DNA from: an uncultured Acetatifactor sp.
GTDB taxonomy: Bacteria > Bacillota > Clostridia > Lachnospirales > Lachnospiraceae
Direction: 5' to 3'
Length of the DNA: 64,000 bases
NCBI GenBank assembly: GCA_934436435.1
Contig: CAKSAN010000014.1
Coordinates: forward strand, 71,723 to 135,722
Shown here one piece after another: positions 24,746 through 34,215 of the stretch. Under the pieces are notes generated by a model. It did not search any database, had not been told where the DNA came from, and saw nothing but the letters and a program-made list of their open reading frames with translations. Each line of letters begins with the position of its first letter. The stretch's first letter is position 1. A program made the translations under genes and the position numbers.

Positions 24746-26444
24746 ATTCTCTGCCGGTAGGCAGTATCGTCGTCAGGTCGTGTGCATACCCCGTCTGCGT
24801 ATATTCCGTGATTCTTTCTTCCTGTCCCATGGAATCCACTAAGAATCTGCGTTCTCTGGTATCTCCTTCCTTCCAGTCAAATACCTCTGCGCTTTCTGCC
24901 CCATCCAGCAGTCTGACATAGGCCTGCTGTAGATCCACATAGCTGATGGGGGCCTGAGAGGTTTCCATAGTGTCATGGTGTTCGCCTCTTCCTTTGATCA
25001 GAAGCATTGGTGCCTGCCGTAGCATCCATTCCTCTCCTCCGGGGCCGTTGTACCCGTGATCCGCCATGACGATCAATGCCGTATTGTCATAAACATCACT
25101 TTCTTTCAATTTTTCCAGATATTCCGCCGTAATGGCGATAGATGCCTCCACGCTCTGTCGGTAGCTTCCCTGACTTTCGTCGATCACATTACCGTCTTTA
25201 TCATACACATAAGGGCTGTGCGCTCCGTCCAGATGGATAAATTTGAACTGGCTGTCCGATTCCGTCGACAATTCTACCCTCTCCACATTTTCTTTAAACA
25301 CGCTATTGTCAGCGGTATATCCCCTGTATTCGCATTCTACCTGAATCTCTTCGTCAAATCCAGCCTTTCTTGTCATGCAGAACCGTTTCAGATCAAAAGG
25401 CGCATAACGGTACCCTACCAGTTTCAATTCCTGAATGGCAAGTCTCTTATAAGACTTTACTTTATATTCTCCCGGTACCACATTCTCAAATCTCGAAATA
25501 ACGGATTCCTCCTGTGTATACAGCTGATCCTCATACAGTCCCAGCTGATAGCCCCTCTGCTCCAGTTCCCCGAACAACGGTGACTGGCTGTACACTCTGT
25601 TCAAATGATCTATGAAAGGTTCCTCTTCCTCATACCACTCACCGGTCAAAATAAAAGGAATGGCATTCTTGGTGCATGCGTAGCCTCCCGTGGTATTTTC
25701 AAAATAGGTAAAATCCTGGAAGATCTCCCGGTACTCCGGATGTTCTTCCAAAAGAGAGGCAAAATCCCGGGAATCCACGGTGTCCAGAACAAGAATCACA
25801 AAATTCTCGTTCTCAGACATGTTAAATTCATCTTTTTCCGTTATATAGAGCTCGCTCTGGGGATTGCCTGTTCCCTTAGTCATTATGGTGCTGATCATAG
25901 TCACCAGCAGCATGAGCGTCATGCATCCGCTGATAAACATCAACACGTTTTCAAACATCTGCTTTTTGTTCTTAAGCACGATCAGCAGTACCACCGTAAT
26001 GAGGATCACCACCGCCCACAGGATCAGGGATCCTCTTCTCAGTTCCGGATAGTCATTCCAGTCCAGCGCGGTTCCGTCCAACACCGGCAGCCCGGTGATC
26101 AGAAACTCTCCCTGCACATAAGAGCAGAGGAACAGAATCAGCCCCCCTGCCAGTCCGATCTTGTACAAAACAGGATGGATCCGCAAAAGAATCGCATACA
26201 CCGCTGTAAGAACCAGTGTCCCTACGGCAAACATTCCCAGGGCAAGTCTTATCAGCACTCCAAAATCAAACCAGAATTCATCCAGGTTACTGCAATACAA
26301 TTCCACCGGCGCATATAAAAGCAACAGGAATCCAATAGCCACAGAGATCAATATTCCCGGAAGCAGCTGTTGCCTTGTTATTTTTCTGTCCTTCCTTATC
26401 TTCTGTTGTCTTTCTGTCTGTTTCTTTTCTCTGTTATCTGTCAT
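24732..26444 (-). CDS. Sulfatase-fold membrane enzyme, copy 1 (LTA-synthase-like)
   Basis: This 570-residue protein has about five membrane helices (30-190) and an external alkaline-phosphatase-superfamily domain. Likely metal ligands are Asp221/Asp224 (FVILVLDTVDSRDF), Asp462/His463 (VMADHGYNG) and His404/His409 (FIHLDGAHSPY); Thr258 in YACTKNAIPF is the likely nucleophile. Family members move phosphoglycerol or phosphoethanolamine to envelope glycans, or hydrolyse them. It is the last of three tandem paralogues, overlapping copy 2 by 11 bases. The substrate is not known; with the AEP genes at 14-19 kb a phosphonate head group is possible. Confidence 0.85.
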   Translation of the reverse strand: MTDNREKKQTERQQKIRKDRKITRQQLLPGILISVAIGFLLLLYAPVELYCSNLDEFWFDFGVLIRLALGMFAVGTLVLTAVYAILLRIHPVLYKIGLAGGLILFLCSYVQGEFLITGLPVLDGTALDWNDYPELRRGSLILWAVVILITVVLLIVLKNKKQMFENVLMFISGCMTLMLLVTMISTIMTKGTGNPQSELYITEKDEFNMSENENFVILVLDTVDSRDFASLLEEHPEYREIFQDFTYFENTTGGYACTKNAIPFILTGEWYEEEEPFIDHLNRVYSQSPLFGELEQRGYQLGLYEDQLYTQEESVISRFENVVPGEYKVKSYKRLAIQELKLVGYRYAPFDLKRFCMTRKAGFDEEIQVECEYRGYTADNSVFKENVERVELSTESDSQFKFIHLDGAHSPYVYDKDGNVIDESQGSYRQSVEASIAITAEYLEKLKESDVYDNTALIVMADHGYNGPGGEEWMLRQAPMLLIKGRGEHHDTMETSQAPISYVDLQQAYVRLLDGAESAEVFDWKEGDTRERRFLVDSMGQEERITEYTQTGYAHDLTTILPTGREFIGK

Positions 26445-28116
26445 ATTCCCTTCCTGTCGGTACCATAGTCGTCATATCCTGTGCGTGTCCTGTCTGAAGG
26501 TACTCCACCATATGTTCCTCGTTGTCGGGAGCATATTCCAAAAATCTCCGTTCCCTCACATCTCCTTCTTTCCAGTCAAACACGCCTGCGCTCTGTGTAC
26601 CGTCCAACAATCTGACATAGGCTGTCTGCAGATCTTCATAACTAATCGGTGCCTGCGAAATCTGCATGGTATCGTGATGCTCGCCCCTTCCCTTGATCAG
26701 GAGCAGGGCTGCCTGTCGTAAGAAATCCTCTTCTTTTTCTCCTATTCCGTTATATCCGTGATCCGCCATGACGATCAGTGCGGTATTATCGTAGGCACCG
26801 CTGTCTTTCAATGCCTGAATGTAATTCGATGCCAGTGTGATGGAGGCTTCCATGCTCTGACGGTAAGATCCCTGTTCCACACCGATGACATTGACATCTT
26901 TATCGTAGACAAAAGGGGCATGGGCACCGTTCAGATGAATGAACTTAAAATGGTTCCCCGTCTCGTCCATCACCACACCCTGTGCTGCCAGATCCTCCTT
27001 AAAGGCCGTATTATCCGAGGTAAATGCCCGGGAATCCGAACCTTCCGGATAAGATACGCGCAATTTGTTAAAATATACCTCTTTGATTACACAATAACGT
27101 TTCAGATCATAGGGTGCATACCGGAAGCCTACCAGCTTCAATTCCTGCTTTGCCAGTTCCAGATAAGAACTGGGACGGACTTTGGTAAAATAGACATTGT
27201 CAAAATTGTCCACAATGGAACCGTCCTGCGCACGGATATCATCCTCATAGAGATCGATCTGATACCCCCTGCTCTTCAACTCACTCCAAAGCGGAGCTTC
27301 TCTGTAGACTCTGTCCAGATATTCCTGAAAAGAGCCTTCGTTCTCATACCATTCTCCGGATAAAATAAAGGGAATGGCATTCAGCGTGCTGGTATAAGTT
27401 CCCGTGGTATTTTCAAAATAAGTAAAATCTCCGAAAATGTCACGGTATTCCGGATGTTCCTCCAAAAGGGATGTAAACTCTCTGGAATCTGCGGTATCCA
27501 ACACCAGGATCACAAAATTCTGATCCTTTGACATCTCAAATTCCTCTTCCACGCTGACATGCAGGTGCAGCTTGGAATGCAGCGCACCACTGGTAACCAC
27601 GGTACTGCATGCAGTGACCAGAAGCATCAGAGTCATGCATCCGCTGATAAACATTACGGCATTGATAAATTTCTGTTTTTTTAACACGATCATTGCCGCA
27701 ATTACAACAATCGCCACCACCGCCCAGAGAATCAGGGTATCCTTCCGGAGAATATCGTATTTTTCCCACCAGATCGAGGTTCCGTCCAAGGGCGGCAGTC
27801 TGTCGATCATAAAATTTCCCTGAATATAGGTGCAGATAAAAAGTGTCAGCCCACCGGCCAGTGCGATCCGGTAAACATACGGATGAATCAGCGCAGCTAT
27901 CAGATACCCCACCGCCAGTACTACAAAGCAGGCCGCAAACATCCCTGACGCCGTAAGGAACAATGTGGAAAAATCAAACCAGAATTCCGCAGTATTCGCG
28001 CAGTACAGATCGATCGGCGCATATAAAAACAACAAAAAGCTGATAGCCAGGGATACTAAAATCCCCGGCACCAGCTGTCTGCCCGTTATCTTTCTTTTCG
28101 TAACACTTTTACTCAC
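26434..28116 (-). CDS. Sulfatase-fold membrane enzyme, copy 2
   Basis: The 560-residue paralogue keeps the same layout and motifs: five N-terminal helices, FVILVLDTADSREF, ENTTGTYTSTLNAIPF, FIHLNGAHAPFVYD and VMADHGYNG. Where copies 1 and 3 have Cys-Thr at the nucleophile site, this copy has Ser-Thr. The Asn in place of Asp in the HLxGAH motif is shared with copy 3. The start is a GTG at 28116 with GGGAG upstream. All three copies end with a conserved segment that includes SQAPISYEDLQxAYVRLLDG. Translation coupling to copy 1 is likely from the overlap. Confidence 0.85.
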   Translation of the reverse strand: MSKSVTKRKITGRQLVPGILVSLAISFLLFLYAPIDLYCANTAEFWFDFSTLFLTASGMFAACFVVLAVGYLIAALIHPYVYRIALAGGLTLFICTYIQGNFMIDRLPPLDGTSIWWEKYDILRKDTLILWAVVAIVVIAAMIVLKKQKFINAVMFISGCMTLMLLVTACSTVVTSGALHSKLHLHVSVEEEFEMSKDQNFVILVLDTADSREFTSLLEEHPEYRDIFGDFTYFENTTGTYTSTLNAIPFILSGEWYENEGSFQEYLDRVYREAPLWSELKSRGYQIDLYEDDIRAQDGSIVDNFDNVYFTKVRPSSYLELAKQELKLVGFRYAPYDLKRYCVIKEVYFNKLRVSYPEGSDSRAFTSDNTAFKEDLAAQGVVMDETGNHFKFIHLNGAHAPFVYDKDVNVIGVEQGSYRQSMEASITLASNYIQALKDSGAYDNTALIVMADHGYNGIGEKEEDFLRQAALLLIKGRGEHHDTMQISQAPISYEDLQTAYVRLLDGTQSAGVFDWKEGDVRERRFLEYAPDNEEHMVEYLQTGHAQDMTTMVPTGREYDR

Positions 28117-28147
28117 AAGTTTTCTCCCTGTCCTGCTGCGTCTTTCA

Positions 28148-29815
28148 TCAGTTACGGTTATACTCTTTTCCGGTAAGAATCATGGTGTCTCTGTCAAACG
28201 CATATCCCGTCTGCATATACTCCTGCATATGATCTTCATCCAGAAAAGAATATTTTAAGAAACGGCGTTCTCTCACGTCGCCTTCCTTCCAGTCAAAGAC
28301 AACATCACTCTGTTTTCCGTCCAGCAGACGCACATATGCTTCCTGCAGATCTTCAAAACTGATGGGGGCCTGTGATATCTGCATGGTCTCATGCGTTTCG
28401 TCAAAACCCTTCACCATCAGCAGCGGGCACTGGCGCATCCACGCCTCATCTCCGCTTTCTCCCAGGCTTCCGTTAAATCCATGGTCTGCCATAATGATGA
28501 GTGCCGTATTATTGTAGGCACCGCTTTCGCGCAGTTTTTCAACATAGTTCGCAGCTCCCAGAATTACCGCCTGTACGCTCTGCTCATAGGTTCCGTTCTC
28601 TTCATCGATAATGTTCATATTCTCATCATAGATAAAAGGAACATGCGCTCCATTCAGATGGATAAACTGGAATTTGGCTCCGGAGTCCTGTACGCTGATA
28701 CCGCTTTGATCCAACAGACTCTTAAATACGTGATCCAGCTGACTGAAGCTGACCGTTTCCGATGCATCGTCCACCTTGATCAATTCACTGAACGCAGCAT
28801 TTTTGAAAATACATTTCTTTTTCAATTCAAACGGCGCATATCGAAATCCAACCAGTTTTAACAAAGGTTTGGCAAATTTGGTATACGAACTCAATTCAAA
28901 ATTTACTCTGTATACATTGCTGAACATCTGGGATATCTCATCATCCATGTAAAGTTCCTCATCATAGAACTCCATCTGATACCCACGTTCCTGTAACGTC
29001 CGGAACAAAGGGGACTCCCGATACATCTGACGCATATAATCCTCAAACGGTTCATCATTCTCGTACCACTCCCCCGACAGAATATAAGGGACGGCTCTTT
29101 CGGTACAGGAATAAGCCCCTACCGTATTTTCAAAATAAGTAAAATCCTTAAATTCCTCTGCATATTCCGGATGTGTCTCCAAAAGCTTTGCAAAGGTTCT
29201 GGAATCTACGGTATCCAATACCAGAATGATAAAGTTCTGATCATCGGACATTACAAATTCATTATCTCCGCCGATCTGATAATGTGCTCTCTCCTGCAGT
29301 GCCCCGCTGGTGAACACAACGCTGACTGCTGTAATCAACAGCATCAACGTCAGACCACCGCTTAAATACATCACTGTTTTGGAAAGCAGATCTTTTTTCA
29401 GGAAAATAAACATAAGAACAACGATCAAAAGACCGATGCCCCAGAGGACAAGATCTTCTGTTCTGAGCACCGTATAGGATTCCCAGTCAATCGTTGTCCC
29501 ATCCAGGGGTGGCAGATTTTTTACCAGAAAATTACCCTGAATATAGGTGCAGAGCAGTCCCAGAAAACCTCCTGCCAGTCCGATGCGGTACAATACCGGA
29601 TGAATCAGCCACAAAATAATGTAGATCAGGCTTAACACCACGGCGCTGATCACAAACAGTCCCAAAGATGCCCTGATCAGTATCCCGAAATCAAACCAGA
29701 ATTCAGAAATATTACTGCAATATAAATCTACCGGCGCATACAGAAACACCAGGAAGCTGATGGCAACTGCCACCACGATTCCCGGCAGCAGCTGCTTCTT
29801 ATCCCTTTTCTTCAT
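28148..29815 (-). CDS. Sulfatase-fold membrane enzyme, copy 3
   Basis: The 555-residue protein is the first of the three copies to be transcribed. It has the same helices (QLLPGIVVAVAISFLVFLYA and others) and catalytic motifs FIILVLDTVDSRTF, AYSCTERAVPYILSG, FIHLNGAHVPFIYD and IMADHGFNG. The segment between the nucleophile and the C-terminal metal motifs differs most among the copies, which suggests different acceptors or donors. It begins 6 bases after the stop of the small exported protein gene, so the two are probably translated together. Confidence 0.85.
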   Translation of the reverse strand: MKKRDKKQLLPGIVVAVAISFLVFLYAPVDLYCSNISEFWFDFGILIRASLGLFVISAVVLSLIYIILWLIHPVLYRIGLAGGFLGLLCTYIQGNFLVKNLPPLDGTTIDWESYTVLRTEDLVLWGIGLLIVVLMFIFLKKDLLSKTVMYLSGGLTLMLLITAVSVVFTSGALQERAHYQIGGDNEFVMSDDQNFIILVLDTVDSRTFAKLLETHPEYAEEFKDFTYFENTVGAYSCTERAVPYILSGEWYENDEPFEDYMRQMYRESPLFRTLQERGYQMEFYDEELYMDDEISQMFSNVYRVNFELSSYTKFAKPLLKLVGFRYAPFELKKKCIFKNAAFSELIKVDDASETVSFSQLDHVFKSLLDQSGISVQDSGAKFQFIHLNGAHVPFIYDENMNIIDEENGTYEQSVQAVILGAANYVEKLRESGAYNNTALIIMADHGFNGSLGESGDEAWMRQCPLLMVKGFDETHETMQISQAPISFEDLQEAYVRLLDGKQSDVVFDWKEGDVRERRFLKYSFLDEDHMQEYMQTGYAFDRDTMILTGKEYNRN

Positions 29816-29821
29816 GTCTGA

Positions 29822-30103
29822 TTACTTCTCCTGCTTGTCTTCTGCCTGATCCAGCATAATATCATCGGACTCTACTTCTTTATTTCTGTTCTCGTCAATG
29901 CCCAGGCTCTTGTCGATCTTCTTCTTAGCCTTTCTCCAGTAGATTCCGGCTGCGGCACCTACTGCGATCACGATACCGGCTACTGCCTGAATGGCATAGT
30001 TCATAACCGAAGGATCAATATATGCATCTGCGGTTCCGGAGAACAGTACGGCAAATGCTGCTGCAAAAAATGTTACCTGTGCGATCTTGCTTAATTTTTT
30101 CAT
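29822..30103 (-). CDS. Small exported membrane protein with YIDP motif
   Basis: The 93-residue protein has a signal peptide (about 1-27, VTFFAAAFAVLFSGTADA), then YIDPSVMNYAIQAVAGIVIAV, a second membrane helix and a charged C-terminal tail (WRKAKKKIDKS...). The AYIDP start of the mature part is seen in small proteins beside sulfatase-fold and glycopolymer genes; I do not know an assigned function. It lies between the YidC-fusion gene and the three sulfatase-fold genes with short gaps, so it is a likely accessory subunit of that system. GAGGTAGAAAAC precedes the ATG. Confidence 0.75.
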   Translation of the reverse strand: MKKLSKIAQVTFFAAAFAVLFSGTADAYIDPSVMNYAIQAVAGIVIAVGAAAGIYWRKAKKKIDKSLGIDENRNKEVESDDIMLDQAEDKQEK

Positions 30104-30143
30104 GTTTTCTACCTCTTTCTTTTGCTTTTTGTATTACAAATTT

Positions 30144-32240
30144 TTATTGTTCTTTTGCTTTTTTGATCTGTTCCTGTACTGCCTGTACAATGTATTTTGC
30201 ACCTACCTCAGCACTGTTGCCCAGATTATATACATATTCTTCCACGAATTTCTCAATTCTGTCATGGTAGGCATCCTTCTGCTCCAGCAGATTTCTGACC
30301 TTCTTTTCCGTCTCCTCTGTCTTCTCGGGATCCAGACGGTCACCGATGACATCACGCATCCAGATATTGATAGGCACGGTGTCAATCTTCTGGTACTCAG
30401 GGTTCATGACTTTCATGGGCGTATCCACGAACAGAACCGGTTTATTCGTCGTAAAGGCATATTCATAAGCAATACCGGACCAGTCGGTCACCAGCAGATC
30501 CGCTTCGAATACGGTACTGTTGGAGGAAAAGTCTGTCTGGATCTCGATATCCGGATTGTTTGCATAACGCTCTTTCAGACGATCCATCTTATCCTGCTGT
30601 AAACGTACCTGTTGGGGATGAGGACGTACTACCACTTCATAGCCCTTTCCTGCCAGATCATCCAGCATGCCTTCCAGACAGCTGTCCACAATGTTGTCCT
30701 TCTGCCAGGAGGGTGCGATCAGGATATGCTTTTTCTCATGAGGTGTCTTATCTGCCTTCTTATAATCTTCGATCATGCGGTCCAGCAGACAGTATCCCCA
30801 GTCGATCAGCTTCTTGGGAGGCAGGCCGTAGGCTTCCTCTGTCTTGCGGATTTCCTCGGTATGGTGCTTGCCGACACAGTATACGGTATCATAGTGATCC
30901 ATGGAACCGGTACGCATGGTCATATTCAGACTGTCCATGCAGTGAGGGATATAGATATACTCAATATCTTTTCTCACATAGCTGCGCTTGATATGGAAAT
31001 TCTCGATATCCGGCATGGTCATGACCACCACATCCGCATCCATTTTCATCATCAATGTGATCAGACGCTTTTCTCCGATATAATATGCCCGAATCTTGTC
31101 CTCTTTTTCTGCCAGTGCGAAGATCTGATCCTCCGGATCACTGGTAATATAATGAATCGTCAGTTTCGTATGTGCCAGAAGCCACTCGATGATTCCCTGA
31201 TAATATTTGTAGAAACCGCTGCTCTCGGAATAAAATACCAGATGCTTGTTCACTACCGAGAAGAAACGTTTGAAATCCTTCTTCTCTCTCTTGGCATAGG
31301 GATTTTTCTCAAAGAGTTTCTTCTTGCCGCCGATGGACTGTAACTCTGCCAGATCCTGTTTACTGGCTTCCAGTGCTTCGTAATCCACATAGTCCTTCGG
31401 GTTGATAGCCCAGTTCAGCAGATACTGCTGCAAAATAGCAAACAGGTTGCTGGCGATCCAGTACAGAGCCACACCTGCCGGAACGAACCAGCCCAGATAC
31501 AGGGACAGACCTACCGAAAATGCCATCATACCGTATTTGTTCAGCTTGGACTGTTCTGCCTGAATAACGTTGGCAGCATTCTGCGCCACACACAGCAGCC
31601 ATGCGGAAATACCGGCTGCGATGGGCACGATAATATCAATGCCTCCCACTTCGGAAGGTACCCAGCTTAAATTGATGCCGCAAAAATCCAGAGAGATTCC
31701 CTGCACCTGCTGCAATACGGAAGCAATATCCACTCCTGCCAGTCCGGACTGCAATGCCGCGAACTGTTCCACATAATTGCCGCTCTTGATCATTTCCACC
31801 ACAGCCAGCTGAATGGAGGAACTTTCCGGATTCGCACCAGCCAGACTGACAGCCAGTCCGTTGAATGCCGTGATCACATCCTGAGACAGATGAAGCAGAT
31901 GATCCAGCGGATGGTAGATAACCTCTACCAGTCCCATCAGCAGGATCAGCTGTACTGCCAGAGGTATCAGGGACGCCAGAGGATTGTACTTCTCCCTCTT
32001 GAAGATCTTGGACTGCTCGTCCGCGATCCGGTCCGCATCTCCGAAATGCTTTGCCTTGATCCGGTTGATCTCCGGCTGCATCTTTACCATTTTAATGGAG
32101 TTCTTCTGTACCCAGACAGATACCGGCAGAAGTACGATCTTGCTGATCAGCGTAAACAAAATAATGGCCAATCCGTAATTATGCGCCAGATAATAGCAAA
32201 AATACATCACATATCCTAACGCTTCTGATAGTATTCGCAT
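30144..32240 (-). CDS. YidC/Oxa1 insertase fused to CDP-glycerol glycerophosphotransferase-like domain
   Basis: The N-terminal 310 or so residues are a YidC-type insertase (YGLAIILFTLISKIVLLPVS, KMQPEINRIKAKH, then further helices with GWFVPAGVALYWIASNLFAILQQ). Residues about 330-690 resemble TagB/TagF-type glycerophosphotransferases: VFYSESSGFYKYYQG, YIPHCMDSLNMT, APSWQKD, VVRPHPQQV and DLLVTDWSGIAYEYAF. I know no standard annotation for this pairing. It heads a probable operon with the small exported protein and three sulfatase-fold enzymes. The start is unclear: the ATG at 32240 fits YidC but AAGGAG lies 19 bases upstream; a TTG at 32273 overlaps that site; and ATG GTT AAT TAA follows it at 32253. 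Confidence 0.88.
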   Translation of the reverse strand: MRILSEALGYVMYFCYYLAHNYGLAIILFTLISKIVLLPVSVWVQKNSIKMVKMQPEINRIKAKHFGDADRIADEQSKIFKREKYNPLASLIPLAVQLILLMGLVEVIYHPLDHLLHLSQDVITAFNGLAVSLAGANPESSSIQLAVVEMIKSGNYVEQFAALQSGLAGVDIASVLQQVQGISLDFCGINLSWVPSEVGGIDIIVPIAAGISAWLLCVAQNAANVIQAEQSKLNKYGMMAFSVGLSLYLGWFVPAGVALYWIASNLFAILQQYLLNWAINPKDYVDYEALEASKQDLAELQSIGGKKKLFEKNPYAKREKKDFKRFFSVVNKHLVFYSESSGFYKYYQGIIEWLLAHTKLTIHYITSDPEDQIFALAEKEDKIRAYYIGEKRLITLMMKMDADVVVMTMPDIENFHIKRSYVRKDIEYIYIPHCMDSLNMTMRTGSMDHYDTVYCVGKHHTEEIRKTEEAYGLPPKKLIDWGYCLLDRMIEDYKKADKTPHEKKHILIAPSWQKDNIVDSCLEGMLDDLAGKGYEVVVRPHPQQVRLQQDKMDRLKERYANNPDIEIQTDFSSNSTVFEADLLVTDWSGIAYEYAFTTNKPVLFVDTPMKVMNPEYQKIDTVPINIWMRDVIGDRLDPEKTEETEKKVRNLLEQKDAYHDRIEKFVEEYVYNLGNSAEVGAKYIVQAVQEQIKKAKEQ

Positions 32241-32337
32241 TTTAATTAACCATGCCTTTCTCCTTTTAGTCAATAGTATTAATTATAACATACTCATACG
32301 GTTTTTCAACATGGAAAGCAATTTTTCCGTTCAAAAA

Positions 32338-32381
32338 GCAGGCAGAAACTTCCGTTATTGTAACAGTAAATTTCTGCCTGC
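32338..32381 (-). terminator. Terminator of the diguanylate cyclase gene
   Basis: An 11-bp stem (GCAGGCAGAAA/TTTCTGCCTGC) is followed on the minus strand by TTTTTGAACGG. On the plus strand it is followed by TTCCTTATTTTT, so it could work both ways. Confidence 0.8.
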
Positions 32382-32419
32382 TTCCTTATTTTTCTGTATT
32401 CTTTGTTCTATTTCCGGTT

Positions 32420-34105
32420 TTACTGCTTATTGTCCGGTGATTCTTCCTCCGGCTTCTTATAGAAAGCGAAATCGTTCTTGCCGTTCTTCTTGACCTGATA
32501 CATGGCATCGTCCGCACATACGATCAATTGTTCCAGGTTATCTGTGTCTTTCGGATAGCTGGCAATACCGATACTGCCGCCGATCTTCCGCTTCGTACCA
32601 CAGAGTACCACATCCTTCGTGAATACCTGTCTGCACTGGTATGCCGTCTTCTCCACCAGCATATTCTGGCTGCTGCGCAGGATCAGAATAAATTCATCTC
32701 CGGCAAATCGATATGGCGTAAGTATCTGGGAATGCATCTCCTTCAGACGCCCCGCCACCTGCTGCAATGCCTCGTCTCCGGCGGTATGTCCGTAAGTATC
32801 ATTGATCTTCTTGAAATTATCAATATCCAGCATCATGACGGTACAGGGAACCTTCGCTTCGATCAGGCTCTCCAGATCCTTCATAAACTTGCTCCGGTTC
32901 GGCAGTCCGGTCAGGAAATCATGCTGGGATGCCACCTCCATGATGGATCTGGCATTCTCCAGCTCCTCCAGAAGCTTTCTTCTGCGGAGATTGTCGAAAC
33001 ATACCCACAGGATGATGACCACCAGTGCTACGATCAGTACCAGTGACGGTACTAAAGCCTCCCGGTTTCTTACGAAAAAGTTCTCCTCATGATTTACAAA
33101 TACCGTATCTTCCGGAAACTGTCGTGCCGCCAGTCCGAATTTCCGCATGACAGTTTCATCCACACAGTAGATATTCGGGCTGTCCTGTACCACATTGATC
33201 TCGCCGCTGTCCGTACCGTTCAGAATGTCCATGGCGATCTGTGCCGCGATCTCTCCCGATTTGTACATGGACACCACATTACCGCCCAACAGTCCGTCGC
33301 CGATTCCGGCTTCCACCATACGGTAGACCGGTACTTTGGCATAATTCGTAACCATGCGTACTCCCTGCAGACTGGTATACTGTTTGCCGCTGGCATCCTC
33401 TGCCATGGAGATATAGATCAGGATCGTCTTATCATCCACCTTACTGATCGCCGACTGCAAACGGGCCGTTGACAGTTCGGAGGCATTGATCTCTTTGAAT
33501 TCCAGATCCGGATAATTCTCCTCCACACTATAGAAGTTCTTCCGTTCCGCCTGCCCGGTGACCGTGTTATCCAATATGGCAACTACCTTCGTTGCACCGG
33601 GGTTCACATTTAATGCCATCTGGATATTTTTGTCCACGGACAGTTTTTCCAAAATTCCGGTGACCAGCGGATTCTCCGCTGCCTTCAGAGCGTATTCTTC
33701 ATCATTGACTCCCTCGAAGACGATGGGAATATCCCGGAATAATTCTTCCCGAAACTCCATGGCAAACATTAGCGCCGCATCATCTCCCACAATAACCACA
33801 CCATAGGGATCCGTATTCTCCAGATGATATTTCAGCATATCATGGAACATATTCAAGGATTCCTCTGTGGCAAAACGCTTCGTGTCCATGAATTCGTAAT
33901 CAATGGTGGTACCTTCGTCCACTCCGGCCTGAATACCTTCGATCTGCGTCTGCACCGTATCCCATCCGTAAGAATAGGAACTGATAAAAAGCACTCGTTT
34001 ACTCTGATTGATTTCCTGCGCCTCTGCCTGTACGGAAGCCGTCCCCATGGTCCCCACGCCTATGAGTGCAGCCAGCGTCAGCAGCAAAACCTTCCACTTT
34101 CCCAT
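32420..34105 (-). CDS. Membrane diguanylate cyclase with ABC-type substrate-binding sensor domain
   Basis: After a signal-type N terminus (MGKWKVLLLTLAALIGVGTM) comes a periplasmic-binding-protein-like sensor domain (about 40-340, RVLFISSYSYGWDTVQTQIEGI and GVVIVGDDAALMF), one membrane helix (LVPSLVLIVALVVIILWVCF) and a GGDEF domain (HDFLTGLPNRSKF, MMLDIDNFKKINDTYGH, RFAGDEFILI). AGDEF is an active-type signature. It should make c-di-GMP in response to an external ligand. No I-site RxxD is evident before the signature. The start at 34105 has a weak GGGGCGA site; frames to 34132 and 34141 (GTG) are possible. PilB's MshEN domain is one possible c-di-GMP target. Confidence 0.88.
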   Translation of the reverse strand: MGKWKVLLLTLAALIGVGTMGTASVQAEAQEINQSKRVLFISSYSYGWDTVQTQIEGIQAGVDEGTTIDYEFMDTKRFATEESLNMFHDMLKYHLENTDPYGVVIVGDDAALMFAMEFREELFRDIPIVFEGVNDEEYALKAAENPLVTGILEKLSVDKNIQMALNVNPGATKVVAILDNTVTGQAERKNFYSVEENYPDLEFKEINASELSTARLQSAISKVDDKTILIYISMAEDASGKQYTSLQGVRMVTNYAKVPVYRMVEAGIGDGLLGGNVVSMYKSGEIAAQIAMDILNGTDSGEINVVQDSPNIYCVDETVMRKFGLAARQFPEDTVFVNHEENFFVRNREALVPSLVLIVALVVIILWVCFDNLRRRKLLEELENARSIMEVASQHDFLTGLPNRSKFMKDLESLIEAKVPCTVMMLDIDNFKKINDTYGHTAGDEALQQVAGRLKEMHSQILTPYRFAGDEFILILRSSQNMLVEKTAYQCRQVFTKDVVLCGTKRKIGGSIGIASYPKDTDNLEQLIVCADDAMYQVKKNGKNDFAFYKKPEEESPDNKQ

Positions 34106-34215
34106 ATTCTGTTCGCCCCAATCCCAATACATTTCCGTCACTTGAGCTGTACAGTTGTCTGTACCTGTACCTCTCTAGTACTATTCTACCACACAACTTT
34201 CCGAAAACAAAGGGA

